Assembly: GCA_949127685.1 (NCBI GenBank)
Contig: CASBPW010000256.1
Coordinates: 1 to 8,107 of the forward strand
Direction: 5' to 3'
Origin: Candidatus Sivonenia alaskensis PMM_0068
GTDB taxonomy: Bacteria > Cyanobacteriota > Cyanobacteriia > Gloeobacterales > PMM-0068
Length of the DNA: 8,107 bases
This document shows, piece after piece, positions 1 to 6,553 of the stretch (the first letter of the stretch is position 1; every line of letters begins with the position of its first letter). The translations under genes and the position numbers were made by a program. The notes beneath the pieces are model-generated. The model had not been told where the DNA came from and searched no databases. It saw only the letters and a list, made by a program, of their open reading frames with translations.

Positions 1-1026
1 GGGTCTGTTGAATCCGAGCCTCCAGACCTGATTATCTGTGACTGGCATATTCCAGATCTAGATGGGCCAGAAATTTGTCGCATACTCAGAGCTGATGAGC
101 GCTATGAGCATCTTTATTTGATTCTGATCACCAGTACCCCGGAAGATAAAGAACTGGTGTTGGCTTCGGACATGGGGGCCAATGATTTTATAAGCAAGCC
201 TATAGAACCCAGTGAATTGTTGGTGCGGGTACGAACAGGGTTACGTATCACCAAAATGCAAGGAGATTTGCTGAATCAGAATCAGTCCTTGAACCAGTTA
301 AATCAATTTAAGTCCGATATGGTAGCCTTTGCCAGCCATGAACTGAAAACGCCTATTGCCGTCATGCGGATCAGTTTGGAGATGTTGCGCCTTGAAGAAG
401 CTGAGGAAGGTAAAGCAGAACTTCTGGATATTGTAGATAACCAGGTGGGCACCTTGTCGGAACTGGTTAGCAACTTCTTGAATTTGCGTAAATTAGAAGA
501 AGGTCAGCTCGAATATAATTGTCGGCCTTTGGATTTAAAGCCCTTAGTAGACAGAGCAGTCCAAGCGATCGAACCGGTTACACGCCTCAAAAATCAAGTG
601 GTCTGCGTCAATACTGACTCTATAAATGTTCTGGCGGACCAAGAAAAGCTTCGCCAAGTCATTGTTAATTTGCTTTCCAATGCGAGTAAATACAGCCCTA
701 ATGACACCCGTATCATTATTCAGATGCATCAAGGGGCCAAGGATGTGCTTCTTGGTCTGATCGATGAAGGGCCTGGGATTCCTGCTGAGAAGCAACCTCA
801 ATTATTCCGCCGCTATGCCCAGCTCCAAGGGGACTATAAAGATGAACGCTTTGTCGGAACGGGTTTGGGCTTAGTCCTCTGTCAAGAATTTATTCAAGGG
901 ATGGGAGGCAGTATGGGGGTCCATTCCCAAGGCCGAGGCTCATGCTTTTGGGTACAGATCCCCTTAGCGCAGGAAGAAGACGTTGTACCCAATATAGAAA
1001 AAGATGAAGCGAGTCTGTCTCGCTAA
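1..1026 (+). CDS. Response regulator receiver / histidine kinase fusion, N-terminus cut by window edge
   Basis: The frame is open from base 1, so only the last 341 residues are visible. Numbering within the fragment: residues 1-80 are most of a CheY-like receiver domain, with phosphoacceptor Asp14 (ICDWHIPDLDG), the conserved Thr44 (LITST) and Lys66 (ISKP). A short helical linker (about 82-103) leads to a HisKA dimerisation domain with the phosphorylatable His113 in SHELKTP. The HATPase_c domain follows, with the N-box around Asn227 (NLLSNASKY), the G1 box DEGPGIP at 255-261 and the G2 box GTGLGL at 286-291. No membrane segment is visible, so a cytoplasmic kinase is inferred. A receiver placed before the kinase core is common in cyanobacteria and suggests that phosphorylation by another kinase modulates this one. 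The partner regulator and the signal are unknown. A TTG at 118 could be read as a start, but it lies inside the receiver fold and is not one. The 3' end converges on the next gene, 10 bases away. Confidence 0.93.
   Translation, partial: GSVESEPPDLIICDWHIPDLDGPEICRILRADERYEHLYLILITSTPEDKELVLASDMGANDFISKPIEPSELLVRVRTGLRITKMQGDLLNQNQSLNQLNQFKSDMVAFASHELKTPIAVMRISLEMLRLEEAEEGKAELLDIVDNQVGTLSELVSNFLNLRKLEEGQLEYNCRPLDLKPLVDRAVQAIEPVTRLKNQVVCVNTDSINVLADQEKLRQVIVNLLSNASKYSPNDTRIIIQMHQGAKDVLLGLIDEGPGIPAEKQPQLFRRYAQLQGDYKDERFVGTGLGLVLCQEFIQGMGGSMGVHSQGRGSCFWVQIPLAQEEDVVPNIEKDEASLSR
1001..1024 (-). terminator. Candidate terminator of the DUF6761-type gene, inside the kinase 3' end
   Basis: Perfect 6-bp stem AGCGAG (1008-1013) / CTCGCT (1019-1024) with a 5-base loop. 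Read on the minus strand, the stem starts 12 bases after the stop of the 79-residue gene and is followed by TCATCTTTTTC, a T-rich tract. The T-run begins about five bases after the stem, which is looser than ideal. On the plus strand no T-run follows, so it would serve the minus-strand gene only. Confidence 0.4.
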
Positions 1027-1036
1027 AGCCAAGTAT

Positions 1037-1276
1037 TCAATAGGTCTGAGGTTCTGTTTCCAGATAGGGGGCAATGTCCTGGACTTGGTACAGAAAACTG
1101 CTGGCCCGTTCTTCGATGCTATTTACATCGGCCAAATCTAGGTCGGAGTGACGCAGGGCGCTCAAAAACCCGTCCAGAAACAGCCGTAGCTCCGATGGCT
1201 GGTAGCCACGTTGGTACAGCTCCATCAAATTATCAGTAAGGTACTGATAGTAGCGGATAACTCTTGGGCTTTCCAT
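1037..1276 (-). CDS. Small cyanobacterial conserved protein, DUF6761-like
   Basis: A 79-residue protein that begins with an IRYYQYLTDNLMELYQRGY pattern, then SELRLFLDGFLSALRHSD and an acidic, tyrosine-ending tail. From memory this matches the layout of DUF6761, a family of short cyanobacterial proteins of unknown function with an IRYYQ...TD.L..L..RGY..DELRLYLDGYL.ALRH pattern; I could not run a profile search. It looks wholly helical, soluble and complete, without signal peptide or metal motif. The start is ATG at 1276 and no clear Shine-Dalgarno is visible. It converges on the kinase gene and diverges from the permease gene. On the minus strand a consensus -35 hexamer TTGACA sits at 1335-1330, but no convincing -10 hexamer lies at the right spacing. 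Function unknown. Confidence 0.8.
   Translation of the reverse strand: MESPRVIRYYQYLTDNLMELYQRGYQPSELRLFLDGFLSALRHSDLDLADVNSIEERASSFLYQVQDIAPYLETEPQTY
1223..1240. repeat. 18-bp direct repeat, copy 1 (inside the DUF6761-type gene)
   Basis: CATCAAATTATCAGTAAG occurs here within codons of the small gene and again, base for base, at 1365-1382 in the spacer. The identity ends at both edges of the 18-mer. Confidence 0.9.
1231..1249. repeat. 8-bp inverted repeat TATCAGTA-AGG-TACTGATA
   Basis: Perfect inverted repeat with a 3-base spacer, lying within the DUF6761-type coding sequence. Its left arm is part of the 18-bp direct repeat, so the arm sequence TATCAGTA recurs at 1373-1380. It may be a protein-binding site or simply a result of codon choice; the sequence cannot decide. 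Confidence 0.6.
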
Positions 1277-1364
1277 AGGGCTACTTTAACCGCATCTATC
1301 TCTCTATGATCATCCAAGATGTATTTATATGTCAATTTGTTGTTGGGGGAGGTTCCAAAATTTT

Positions 1365-1382
1365 CATCAAATTATCAGTAAG
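1365..1382. repeat. 18-bp direct repeat, copy 2 (spacer before the permease)
   Basis: Second exact copy of CATCAAATTATCAGTAAG, 142 bases from the first, in the non-coding spacer between the divergent small gene and the permease gene. The rest of the small gene is not repeated around it. Confidence 0.9.
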
Positions 1383-1411
1383 CAAGGTGGCAAAAAGCTA
1401 TGCAGGCCAAA

Positions 1412-1460
1412 ACTTAAGAGCTGAAAGCCGAAAGCTTTGGAAATTAACGTCCTCTTAAGT
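1412..1460 (+). promoter_or_regulatory. 9-bp inverted repeat in the permease leader or promoter region
   Basis: Perfect arms ACTTAAGAG (1412-1420) and CTCTTAAGT (1452-1460), separated by 31 bases that contain the smaller palindrome AAAGCTTT (1431-1438). It ends 60 bases before the chosen permease start. It could be a long stem-loop in the 5' leader or a paired operator. No T-run follows, so it is not a simple terminator. No confident sigma70 promoter could be assigned in this spacer. Confidence 0.45.
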
Positions 1461-1511
1461 ACACATATGCGTAGGGCTTACGTTATCCTTAGCCAAGGTC
1501 CTCACACCCAG

Positions 1512-1515
1512 GGAG
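1512..1515 (+). promoter_or_regulatory. Shine-Dalgarno deciding the permease start
   Basis: GGAG lies five bases before GTG 1521. The alternative ATG at 1467 and TTG at 1437 have nothing comparable upstream, so this site sets the chosen start. Confidence 0.6.
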
Positions 1516-1520
1516 TGAAT

Positions 1521-2897
1521 GTGAAATCGCTCAAAAAGTCTTTGCGCCTGGTCGATGCCGTAGCGCTTGTCATTGGCACCGTGATTGGATCAGGAATTTT
1601 TGCCAGTCCCAATCGGGTCATGATGCAAATGGGGTCGATTAGCCTTTCGTTAAGCGTATGGTTGGTGGCCGGACTGCTTTCCCTGGCGGGAGCCCTATGC
1701 TACGCAGAACTGGGAGCGATGCTCCCCAAAGCTGGAGGTGACTATGAATACCTCAAACAAGGATTAGGAAGAATGTGGGGGTTCCTCTTTTCTTGGTCCC
1801 AGTTTTTAGTGATGAAAACGGGTTCCATCGCGATCATTGCCTTTATTTGTGGAAAGTATTTAGGCACGGCCTTGTTCGGGATTGACCCGACCTCGGATTC
1901 AGATCCCCGCATTAAGATAGTTGCGATTAGCATCATTATTTTGCTGACACTTATCAATTATTTTGGGATTCGCTGGGGGGCACTATTGCAGAATGTCTTT
2001 ACAGCCTTGAAGTTAATTGCGCTGGGAGTCATTATCATTATTGGTTTTATCAACATTAATCAATTTTTTGTCTATTGGTATCAACCCCTGCCACCGGACA
2101 TCTATGCCAAGACTGGAGTGGCCCAGACCGGGATCTTATCTGCTTTTGGTTTAGCTATGATCAAAGCGCTTTGGGCCTATGACGGTTGGAATAATCTAAG
2201 CTTTGTGGCGGAGGAAACAAAAAATCCGGAACGGGATATTCCTCGGGCCTTGATCTTTGGTGTCCTAGGAGTGACAGCTGTCTACCTGTTAGTCAACGTT
2301 GCTTATCATGCAATTTTGCCTCCTGAACAGTTGGCGGTAAAGTCTGGAGCCGTAGCCTATACAACAGGACTGAAAATCTGGGGGCCTGTGGGTGGCACCA
2401 TTCTTGCCTTAGCGGTTGCAGCTTCTACGTTTGGGGCAACCAATGGCTCACTACTCTGCGGTTCCAGAATCTATTTCGCAGCAGCTCGCGACCGTTTGTT
2501 TTTCAGTAAGCTCGCGGAAGTCGACCCGAAGAGTGGGGTGCCTCGTGTAGCCTTGATCCTCCAATCCGCTTGGGCCTGTCTCCTGCTGATCCCTGGTAAC
2601 TTCGACACGCTGGTGGACTATTTTGGTTTTGCTGCTTTCATCTTCTATGGATTGTGCGTTTACGGATTGATGCGCCTACGCAGCCTCTATCCGGACTTGC
2701 CCCGGCCCTATAAAGTACGGCCCTATCCCTTGGTCCCGCTCGTATTCATGGCAGGCGCTTCTTTCCTAGTAGTCAACACTTTTATAGGTGAATTCACCTC
2801 TTCGCTCTATTCTCTCGGATTTATTCTATTAGGACTTCCCGTGTTCTACTTTCTGTTCCGGACTGCGCCTGCACCTGTTGCCGAATCTCAAGAGTAG
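1521..2897 (+). CDS. APC-family amino acid permease (LAT/exchanger type)
   Basis: A 458-residue inner-membrane transporter with about 12 hydrophobic segments, expected to move an amino acid by exchange or proton symport. TM1 carries the unwound substrate-site motif GTVIGSGIF (19-27) and TM2 carries AGALCYAELG (56-65), followed by the loop PKAGGDYEYL (69-78). TM6 has WAYDGWNNLSFVAEE (218-232), running into KNPERDIPRAL, and TM8 has CGSRIYFAAARD (313-324). Together these mark the L-type/SteT-like branch of the APC superfamily. The substrate cannot be read from sequence. The frame extends upstream to a TTG at 1437 and an ATG at 1467. I prefer GTG at 1521 because GGAG (1512-1515) sits five bases before it and the extra N-terminal residues do not look like part of the family. 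The 3' end overlaps the convergent GAF gene by 10 bases. Confidence 0.9.
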   Translation: MKSLKKSLRLVDAVALVIGTVIGSGIFASPNRVMMQMGSISLSLSVWLVAGLLSLAGALCYAELGAMLPKAGGDYEYLKQGLGRMWGFLFSWSQFLVMKTGSIAIIAFICGKYLGTALFGIDPTSDSDPRIKIVAISIIILLTLINYFGIRWGALLQNVFTALKLIALGVIIIIGFININQFFVYWYQPLPPDIYAKTGVAQTGILSAFGLAMIKALWAYDGWNNLSFVAEETKNPERDIPRALIFGVLGVTAVYLLVNVAYHAILPPEQLAVKSGAVAYTTGLKIWGPVGGTILALAVAASTFGATNGSLLCGSRIYFAAARDRLFFSKLAEVDPKSGVPRVALILQSAWACLLLIPGNFDTLVDYFGFAAFIFYGLCVYGLMRLRSLYPDLPRPYKVRPYPLVPLVFMAGASFLVVNTFIGEFTSSLYSLGFILLGLPVFYFLFRTAPAPVAESQE

Positions 2898-3400
2898 TCT
2901 TCAAGAAGACTTGGACTTACAACGTTCGACTGCATCAGTAAACCAAGTTCAATCGCTGCAAGAATGAGGTCTACTAGAGATCTATCTTGCTCTTTGCGCT
3001 CAAGCATGTAAAAGACCATAACAGCACGTACTTCACCCCGATCTAAGACCGGAATCCCCAGTCCTGCTTTGATCCCAACTTCTCGCGCCAGGGAGGCTCT
3101 GAGAAAAAGATTCTCTGACATTTCGGAGACATCAGCATCCCACTCTGGTCTTTTTGATGACCAGACTCGTCCCGGCAAACCAATTCCAGAAGCAAAGGTC
3201 ATTCGCTCACTCAATTTCCGAAATTGTTCTAAGCCAGTCGTATTGGAAAAATAGGCAGAGCCACATTCCAGTGCTGTTTTGTCTGCATTAACAATCCATG
3301 CTTCTGCAACATTCCATCCTGTAGCAACGCACACGACCTCCAGCACTTCTTTAAGCCGTGGATGAAAATCTTTGGTGGGCCGCTTCTGTGTAGTAACCAT
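2888..3400 (-). CDS. Stand-alone GAF-domain protein
   Basis: A 170-residue soluble protein that is almost entirely one GAF domain. About residues 12-40 form the first helix and strand (LKEVLEVVCVATGWNVAEAW). GIGLPGRVWSSKRPEW at 72-87 and AREVGIKAGLGIPV at 105-118 are typical of GAF modules attached to cyanobacterial sensor kinases, and a final helix ends the fold. The only cysteines (24 and 46) are not in a recognisable bilin-binding context, so it is probably not a phytochrome-type photoreceptor. No kinase, cyclase or DNA-binding domain is present, so it must act through a partner or as a small-molecule sensor. It lies downstream of nirD on the same strand across a 143-base spacer. A role in sensing nitrogen oxyanions, by analogy with the GAF protein NreA, is speculation only. 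Start is ATG at 3400, with no evident Shine-Dalgarno. Confidence 0.85.
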   Translation of the reverse strand: MVTTQKRPTKDFHPRLKEVLEVVCVATGWNVAEAWIVNADKTALECGSAYFSNTTGLEQFRKLSERMTFASGIGLPGRVWSSKRPEWDADVSEMSENLFLRASLAREVGIKAGLGIPVLDRGEVRAVMVFYMLERKEQDRSLVDLILAAIELGLLMQSNVVSPSLLEDYS

Positions 3401-3428
3401 AGGAATAAGCAGTCAGTTAATGGTTAAC

Positions 3429-3469
3429 ACCTTAGCGCCCGCTAATAAATGGAAAGTGCTTTTTGCTAC
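3429..3469 (-). promoter_or_regulatory. NtcA-like promoter candidate before the GAF gene
   Basis: On the minus strand GTA-GCAAAAAG-CAC (3469-3456) fits the relaxed NtcA form GT-N10-AC and differs from GTA-N8-TAC in one base. It is followed, 21 bases on, by TAAGGT (3434-3429), which fits the TAN3T -10 box. Known NtcA-activated promoters have 22-23 bases here. The resulting leader would be about 20 bases. Each element is weak by itself; the spacing makes it worth listing. Confidence 0.35.
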
Positions 3470-3520
3470 AGAATATTCAATCTTCAGATTTGATCCCCCG
3501 ATTCCGCAGGTATTTTGCCT

Positions 3521-3532
3521 GCCAAGCTTGGC
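3521..3532. repeat. 12-bp perfect palindrome after nirD
   Basis: GCCAAGCTTGGC lies 12 bases beyond the nirD stop. GCAGG/CCTGC arms (3506-3510 and 3518-3522) flank a 7-base loop next to it. Neither is followed by a T-run on the minus strand, so I do not call an intrinsic terminator. Confidence 0.5.
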
Positions 3533-3543
3533 CCTAGCCTCTA

Positions 3544-3918
3544 TTAGAGCTGAGACTCAATTTTGTCTATGCCAACTTGGACTTGGCCTTCAACAATTCG
3601 TGTGGGGAACGTTGGGATGCTGACATTTTCATCATCCAGACATTTGCCTGTAGCCAAACAAAAATTCTGCTTGTAAATTGGAGAAGCAACTTTGGGAGTG
3701 CCCTTACGGTCACCAACGAGTCCTCTAGATAGTACGAAGGCTCGACTAAAAGGGTCATAGTTACTGATAGCAAACACTTCCGTTTCTTGGCCTAGACGAA
3801 AGAGAGCAACTTGTTTTCCTTCCACCAAAGCACAGACCCCCATATTCGGATGAATGGCTTCTACAGAACAAACGGTGACCCATTGGCTAGCTTTGTGCGT
3901 TGGTAATGCTTGTGTCAT
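3544..3918 (-). CDS. nirD: Nitrite reductase [NAD(P)H] small subunit NirD
   Basis: A 124-residue protein with the Rieske-like NirD fold. Diagnostic stretches are ISNYDPFSRAFVLSRGLVGD (51-70), PKVASPIYKQNF (75-86) and VSIPTFPTRIVEGQVQV (99-115). True Rieske proteins hold a 2Fe-2S cluster with CxH and CxxH pairs. Here NYDP and SPIYKQNF stand in their place, so the cluster ligands are absent, as is usual for NirD. It pairs with NirB in the cytoplasm as the accessory subunit of the enzyme that reduces nitrite to ammonium. The start is ATG at 3918 with AAGGA seven bases upstream. The frame stays open further upstream to 4005, but that part overlaps the 3' end of nirB and is not NirD-like. The gap to nirB is 28 bases on the same strand, indicating an operon. 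Confidence 0.95.
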   Translation of the reverse strand: MTQALPTHKASQWVTVCSVEAIHPNMGVCALVEGKQVALFRLGQETEVFAISNYDPFSRAFVLSRGLVGDRKGTPKVASPIYKQNFCLATGKCLDDENVSIPTFPTRIVEGQVQVGIDKIESQL

Positions 3919-3925
3919 CGTATTT

Positions 3926-3930
3926 TCCTT
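3926..3930 (-). promoter_or_regulatory. Shine-Dalgarno deciding the nirD start
   Basis: AAGGA on the minus strand, seven bases before ATG 3918, in the short nirB-nirD gap. It rules out the longer reading that begins inside nirB. Confidence 0.7.
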
Positions 3931-3946
3931 GTAGTTTATGGATAAA

Positions 3947-6487
3947 TTAGCTGGAACGGCCCAGGACTGATTTTTCATGTTCATAAGCGGGGCGTTTTTG
4001 GCCACGTTCTTCTACATGCATCAAGTTGGGATCTGGTTGACTGGAATTGATAAAATGCCGGAAACGCTGGAGCTTTTCTGGATCTTCGATGGTGGCTTTC
4101 CATTCACAGCCATAGGTGGAAACTTGGTACTCCATCTCCTGCTCTAGTTCAGTGCAAATGCCCAAGCAATCATCGAGCACTACCTGCTTCAGAAAATCGA
4201 TGCCGCCTTCCAATTTATTCAGCCAGGTAGCGGTACGTTCCAAACGGTTAGCTGTACGAATGTAGAACATCAGGAATCGATCGATGCACTTGATCAGTGT
4301 TTCCTTATCAATATCCTCAGCCAGCAATACGCCATGTTGAGGTTTAATTCCTCCATTGCCGCAAACATAGAGATTCCATCCTTTCTCTGTAGCAATCACC
4401 CCAAAATCTTTGCTCTGGGCTTCTGCACACTCACGGGTGCAACCAGACACCGCCGACTTGAGTTTGTGGGGTGCTCTCAGACCCCGATAGCGCATTTCTA
4501 ATTCAATGGCCAAGGCGGTAGAGTCCTGGACCCCGAATCGGCACCAAGTATTTCCCACACAGGATTTCACCGTTCTCAGGGCTTTTCCATAGGCATGACC
4601 CGATTCAAATCCAGCATCAACTAAACGCTCCCAGATATAAGGTAGTTGGTCCACTCGTGCGCCCAAGAGGTCAATTCGTTGTCCTCCCGTAATCTTGGTA
4701 TAGAGTCCAAAATCTCTAGCAACCTCTCCTAGAACAATTAACTTCTCTGGAGTAATCTCGCCGCCTGGAATGCGGGGAATGACCGAATAGGTCCCATCTT
4801 TTTGTATATTGGCAAGAAAAGCATCATTGGTGTCCTGGAGTCCGGCGTGGACAGGCTCCAATACATACTCGTTCCAAGCGGAAGCGAGAATGGAAGCTAC
4901 CGCAGGCTTGCAAATCTCGCAACCAAGCCCATGACCATGTTGATGCAATAAATCATCGAAGGTCATGATTCTATAGGTGCGGACCAGCGCGTAAAGTTCT
5001 TGGCGAGCGTAGGCAAAATGCTCACAGAGATGATTCTTCACCTCCAGACCGGCTTTCTTCATCTCCGCTTTGAGTAAATCCGTCACTAAAGGCACACAGC
5101 CACCACAGCCCGTCCCGGCCTTGGTACATTTTTTGACTGTGGCGATATCGGTGAAGCTATTTTCCTGAATAGCCCTGCAAATCTGGCCTTTGCTGACGTT
5201 ATTACAAGAACAGATTTGGGCGTTATCCGGCAGGTTTTCTACCCCCATTCCTGCCGCAGGTTTACCTTCTCGAGGGGGCAAGAGCAAATCTTCCGGATGG
5301 GGGGGCAAGGCAATGTCATTCTGGACCAGTTGCAGAAGATTGCCATAGTCGGAAGCATCGCCCACCAACATGCCGCCCAAGAGGCGATTGCCTGACCCAT
5401 TCAGCACTAACTTCTTATAGATGCCCTGCACTGCATCGGTGATCGCAATTTCTTTGGAGCCAGGAGTTTGGGCAAAAGCGTCTCCAAAACTGGCTACATC
5501 CACGCCCAAGAGTTTGAGCTTGGTGGACATATCTGCTCCCATGAACTTGCTGGTTTGGGGCGCGCATAGATTATCAGCGGCGACAGCAGCCATGGTGTAG
5601 CCAGGAGCCACCAAACCATAGATACGTTTGTTATAGAGTGCACATTCGCCAATGGCGTAGATGTCTGGGTCAGAGGTCTGGCAGTATTCATCAATGACCA
5701 TGCCTCCCCGCTCTCCTACTTCCAATCGACAGGCTCTGGCTAATTCATCCCGAGGCCGAATTCCTGCGGAGAAGACAATCATGTCGGTCGCCAGTTCAGA
5801 GCCATCAGCAAAGAGCATTTTGCTGACTTTCCCCTCTTTGGAGACGATTTCTGTCGTGGATTTGCTGGTATGGACTGACACTCCTAAAGCCTCGATTTTG
5901 GCCCGCAGAATTTGACCGCCTGCATCATCTAACTGCATGGGCATCAAGCGTGGAGCAAACTCGACCACATGGGTTTCTAACCCCATGCTCTGAAGCGCTT
6001 TGGCACATTCCAAACCCAGGAGGCCACCGCCAACGACAACCCCCACCTTGGATTGCTTGGCGTACTGCGCCATCTCTTCCAAGTCCTCAATGGTTCGGTA
6101 GACAAAGGTGCCCTGGGCATCCTTGCCTTGGATTGGAGGCACAAAAGGGTAAGAACCTGTAGCCAGAATAATCTTGTCATAGGGCACAGACCCGCCGTTG
6201 GAAGAGTGCACTAATTTTTTCATGCGATCGATGCGGACGGCCTTATCCCCAATCAGGATATGAATTCCGTGTTCTTGATATAGACCCGGTTCCACAAGAG
6301 ATAAATCGGCAGCGGTCTTACCTGAGAAGAAACCACTGAGGTTCACCCGGTCATAGGCTACTCGAGGTTCTTCGCAAAAAGTGACTAAGTTCCAATGCTC
6401 GGTGGCTTTTTGAGCAATCATCAATTCTAGAAACTTGTGGCCGACCATACCATTGCCGATCACAATCAAATTTTTCTTAGCAGCCAT
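3947..6487 (-). CDS. nirB: Nitrite reductase [NAD(P)H] large subunit NirB
   Basis: An 846-residue cytoplasmic flavo-iron-sulfur-sirohaem enzyme that takes electrons from NAD(P)H and reduces nitrite by six electrons to ammonium. Domain order: an FAD/NAD(P)H oxidoreductase with GxGxxG at 11-16 and a second dinucleotide motif GGGLLG at 153-158; a BFD-like 2Fe-2S domain with Cys426, Cys428, Cys461 and Cys464; a second BFD-like segment with GCEICKP at 522-528; then the sirohaem domain. The 4Fe-4S/sirohaem ligands are complete: Cys643-X5-Cys649 and Cys683-X3-Cys687. Length is close to the E. coli-type protein and no break is visible. The frame extends seven codons further to a TTG at 6508, but ATG 6487 gives the expected MAAKKNLIVIGNGMVG beginning and has GAGA five bases upstream. 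It forms an operon with nirD. Cyanobacteria normally use ferredoxin-dependent NirA, so this type is unusual here. No nitrite transporter or nitrate reductase gene is adjacent in the window. Confidence 0.96.
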   Translation of the reverse strand: MAAKKNLIVIGNGMVGHKFLELMIAQKATEHWNLVTFCEEPRVAYDRVNLSGFFSGKTAADLSLVEPGLYQEHGIHILIGDKAVRIDRMKKLVHSSNGGSVPYDKIILATGSYPFVPPIQGKDAQGTFVYRTIEDLEEMAQYAKQSKVGVVVGGGLLGLECAKALQSMGLETHVVEFAPRLMPMQLDDAGGQILRAKIEALGVSVHTSKSTTEIVSKEGKVSKMLFADGSELATDMIVFSAGIRPRDELARACRLEVGERGGMVIDEYCQTSDPDIYAIGECALYNKRIYGLVAPGYTMAAVAADNLCAPQTSKFMGADMSTKLKLLGVDVASFGDAFAQTPGSKEIAITDAVQGIYKKLVLNGSGNRLLGGMLVGDASDYGNLLQLVQNDIALPPHPEDLLLPPREGKPAAGMGVENLPDNAQICSCNNVSKGQICRAIQENSFTDIATVKKCTKAGTGCGGCVPLVTDLLKAEMKKAGLEVKNHLCEHFAYARQELYALVRTYRIMTFDDLLHQHGHGLGCEICKPAVASILASAWNEYVLEPVHAGLQDTNDAFLANIQKDGTYSVIPRIPGGEITPEKLIVLGEVARDFGLYTKITGGQRIDLLGARVDQLPYIWERLVDAGFESGHAYGKALRTVKSCVGNTWCRFGVQDSTALAIELEMRYRGLRAPHKLKSAVSGCTRECAEAQSKDFGVIATEKGWNLYVCGNGGIKPQHGVLLAEDIDKETLIKCIDRFLMFYIRTANRLERTATWLNKLEGGIDFLKQVVLDDCLGICTELEQEMEYQVSTYGCEWKATIEDPEKLQRFRHFINSSQPDPNLMHVEERGQKRPAYEHEKSVLGRSS

Positions 6488-6506
6488 ATCATTCTCTGTG
6501 AAGCCC

Positions 6507-6532
6507 AAGTGTGGCTTATCCTATCCACACTT
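6507..6532. promoter_or_regulatory. 8-bp inverted repeat just upstream of nirB
   Basis: AAGTGTGG (6507-6514) and CCACACTT (6525-6532) form perfect arms around a 10-base spacer. The repeat begins 19 bases upstream of the nirB ATG. Arm length, spacer and position fit either an operator for a dimeric regulator or a hairpin in the nirB leader. On the minus strand the spacer contains TAGGAT, a possible -10 box. Confidence 0.5.
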
Positions 6533-6553
6533 AACTAGAAGAACCCAGACTAT

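Noticed and set aside
544..801. Minus-strand 85-codon open frame under the kinase
   Set aside because: It is an antisense shadow of the HATPase region with no recognisable domain.
118..1026. A 302-residue kinase beginning at TTG 118
   Set aside because: The frame is open to base 1 and the upstream residues form the receiver domain with its phosphoacceptor Asp, so 118 is internal.
1303..1335. Full sigma70 promoter for the DUF6761-type gene from TTGACA at 1335-1330
   Set aside because: The -35 is perfect, but the hexamer at 17-base spacing is TGATCA, which is a poor -10. I left it as a remark rather than a feature.
1437..1520. Extra 28 N-terminal residues on the permease
   Set aside because: They begin at TTG with no Shine-Dalgarno, cross the right arm of an inverted repeat, and precede the usual family N-terminus.
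3506..3532. Intrinsic terminator after nirD
   Set aside because: Palindromes are present, but no T-run follows on the minus strand.
3919..4005. A longer NirD of 153 residues starting at 4005
   Set aside because: The extra 29 residues overlap the NirB 3' end out of frame and do not resemble NirD, and a clear Shine-Dalgarno precedes ATG 3918.
6488..6508. NirB starting seven codons earlier at TTG 6508
   Set aside because: ATG 6487 gives the family-typical N-terminus and has a usable Shine-Dalgarno. The TTG lies inside the inverted repeat at 6507-6532.
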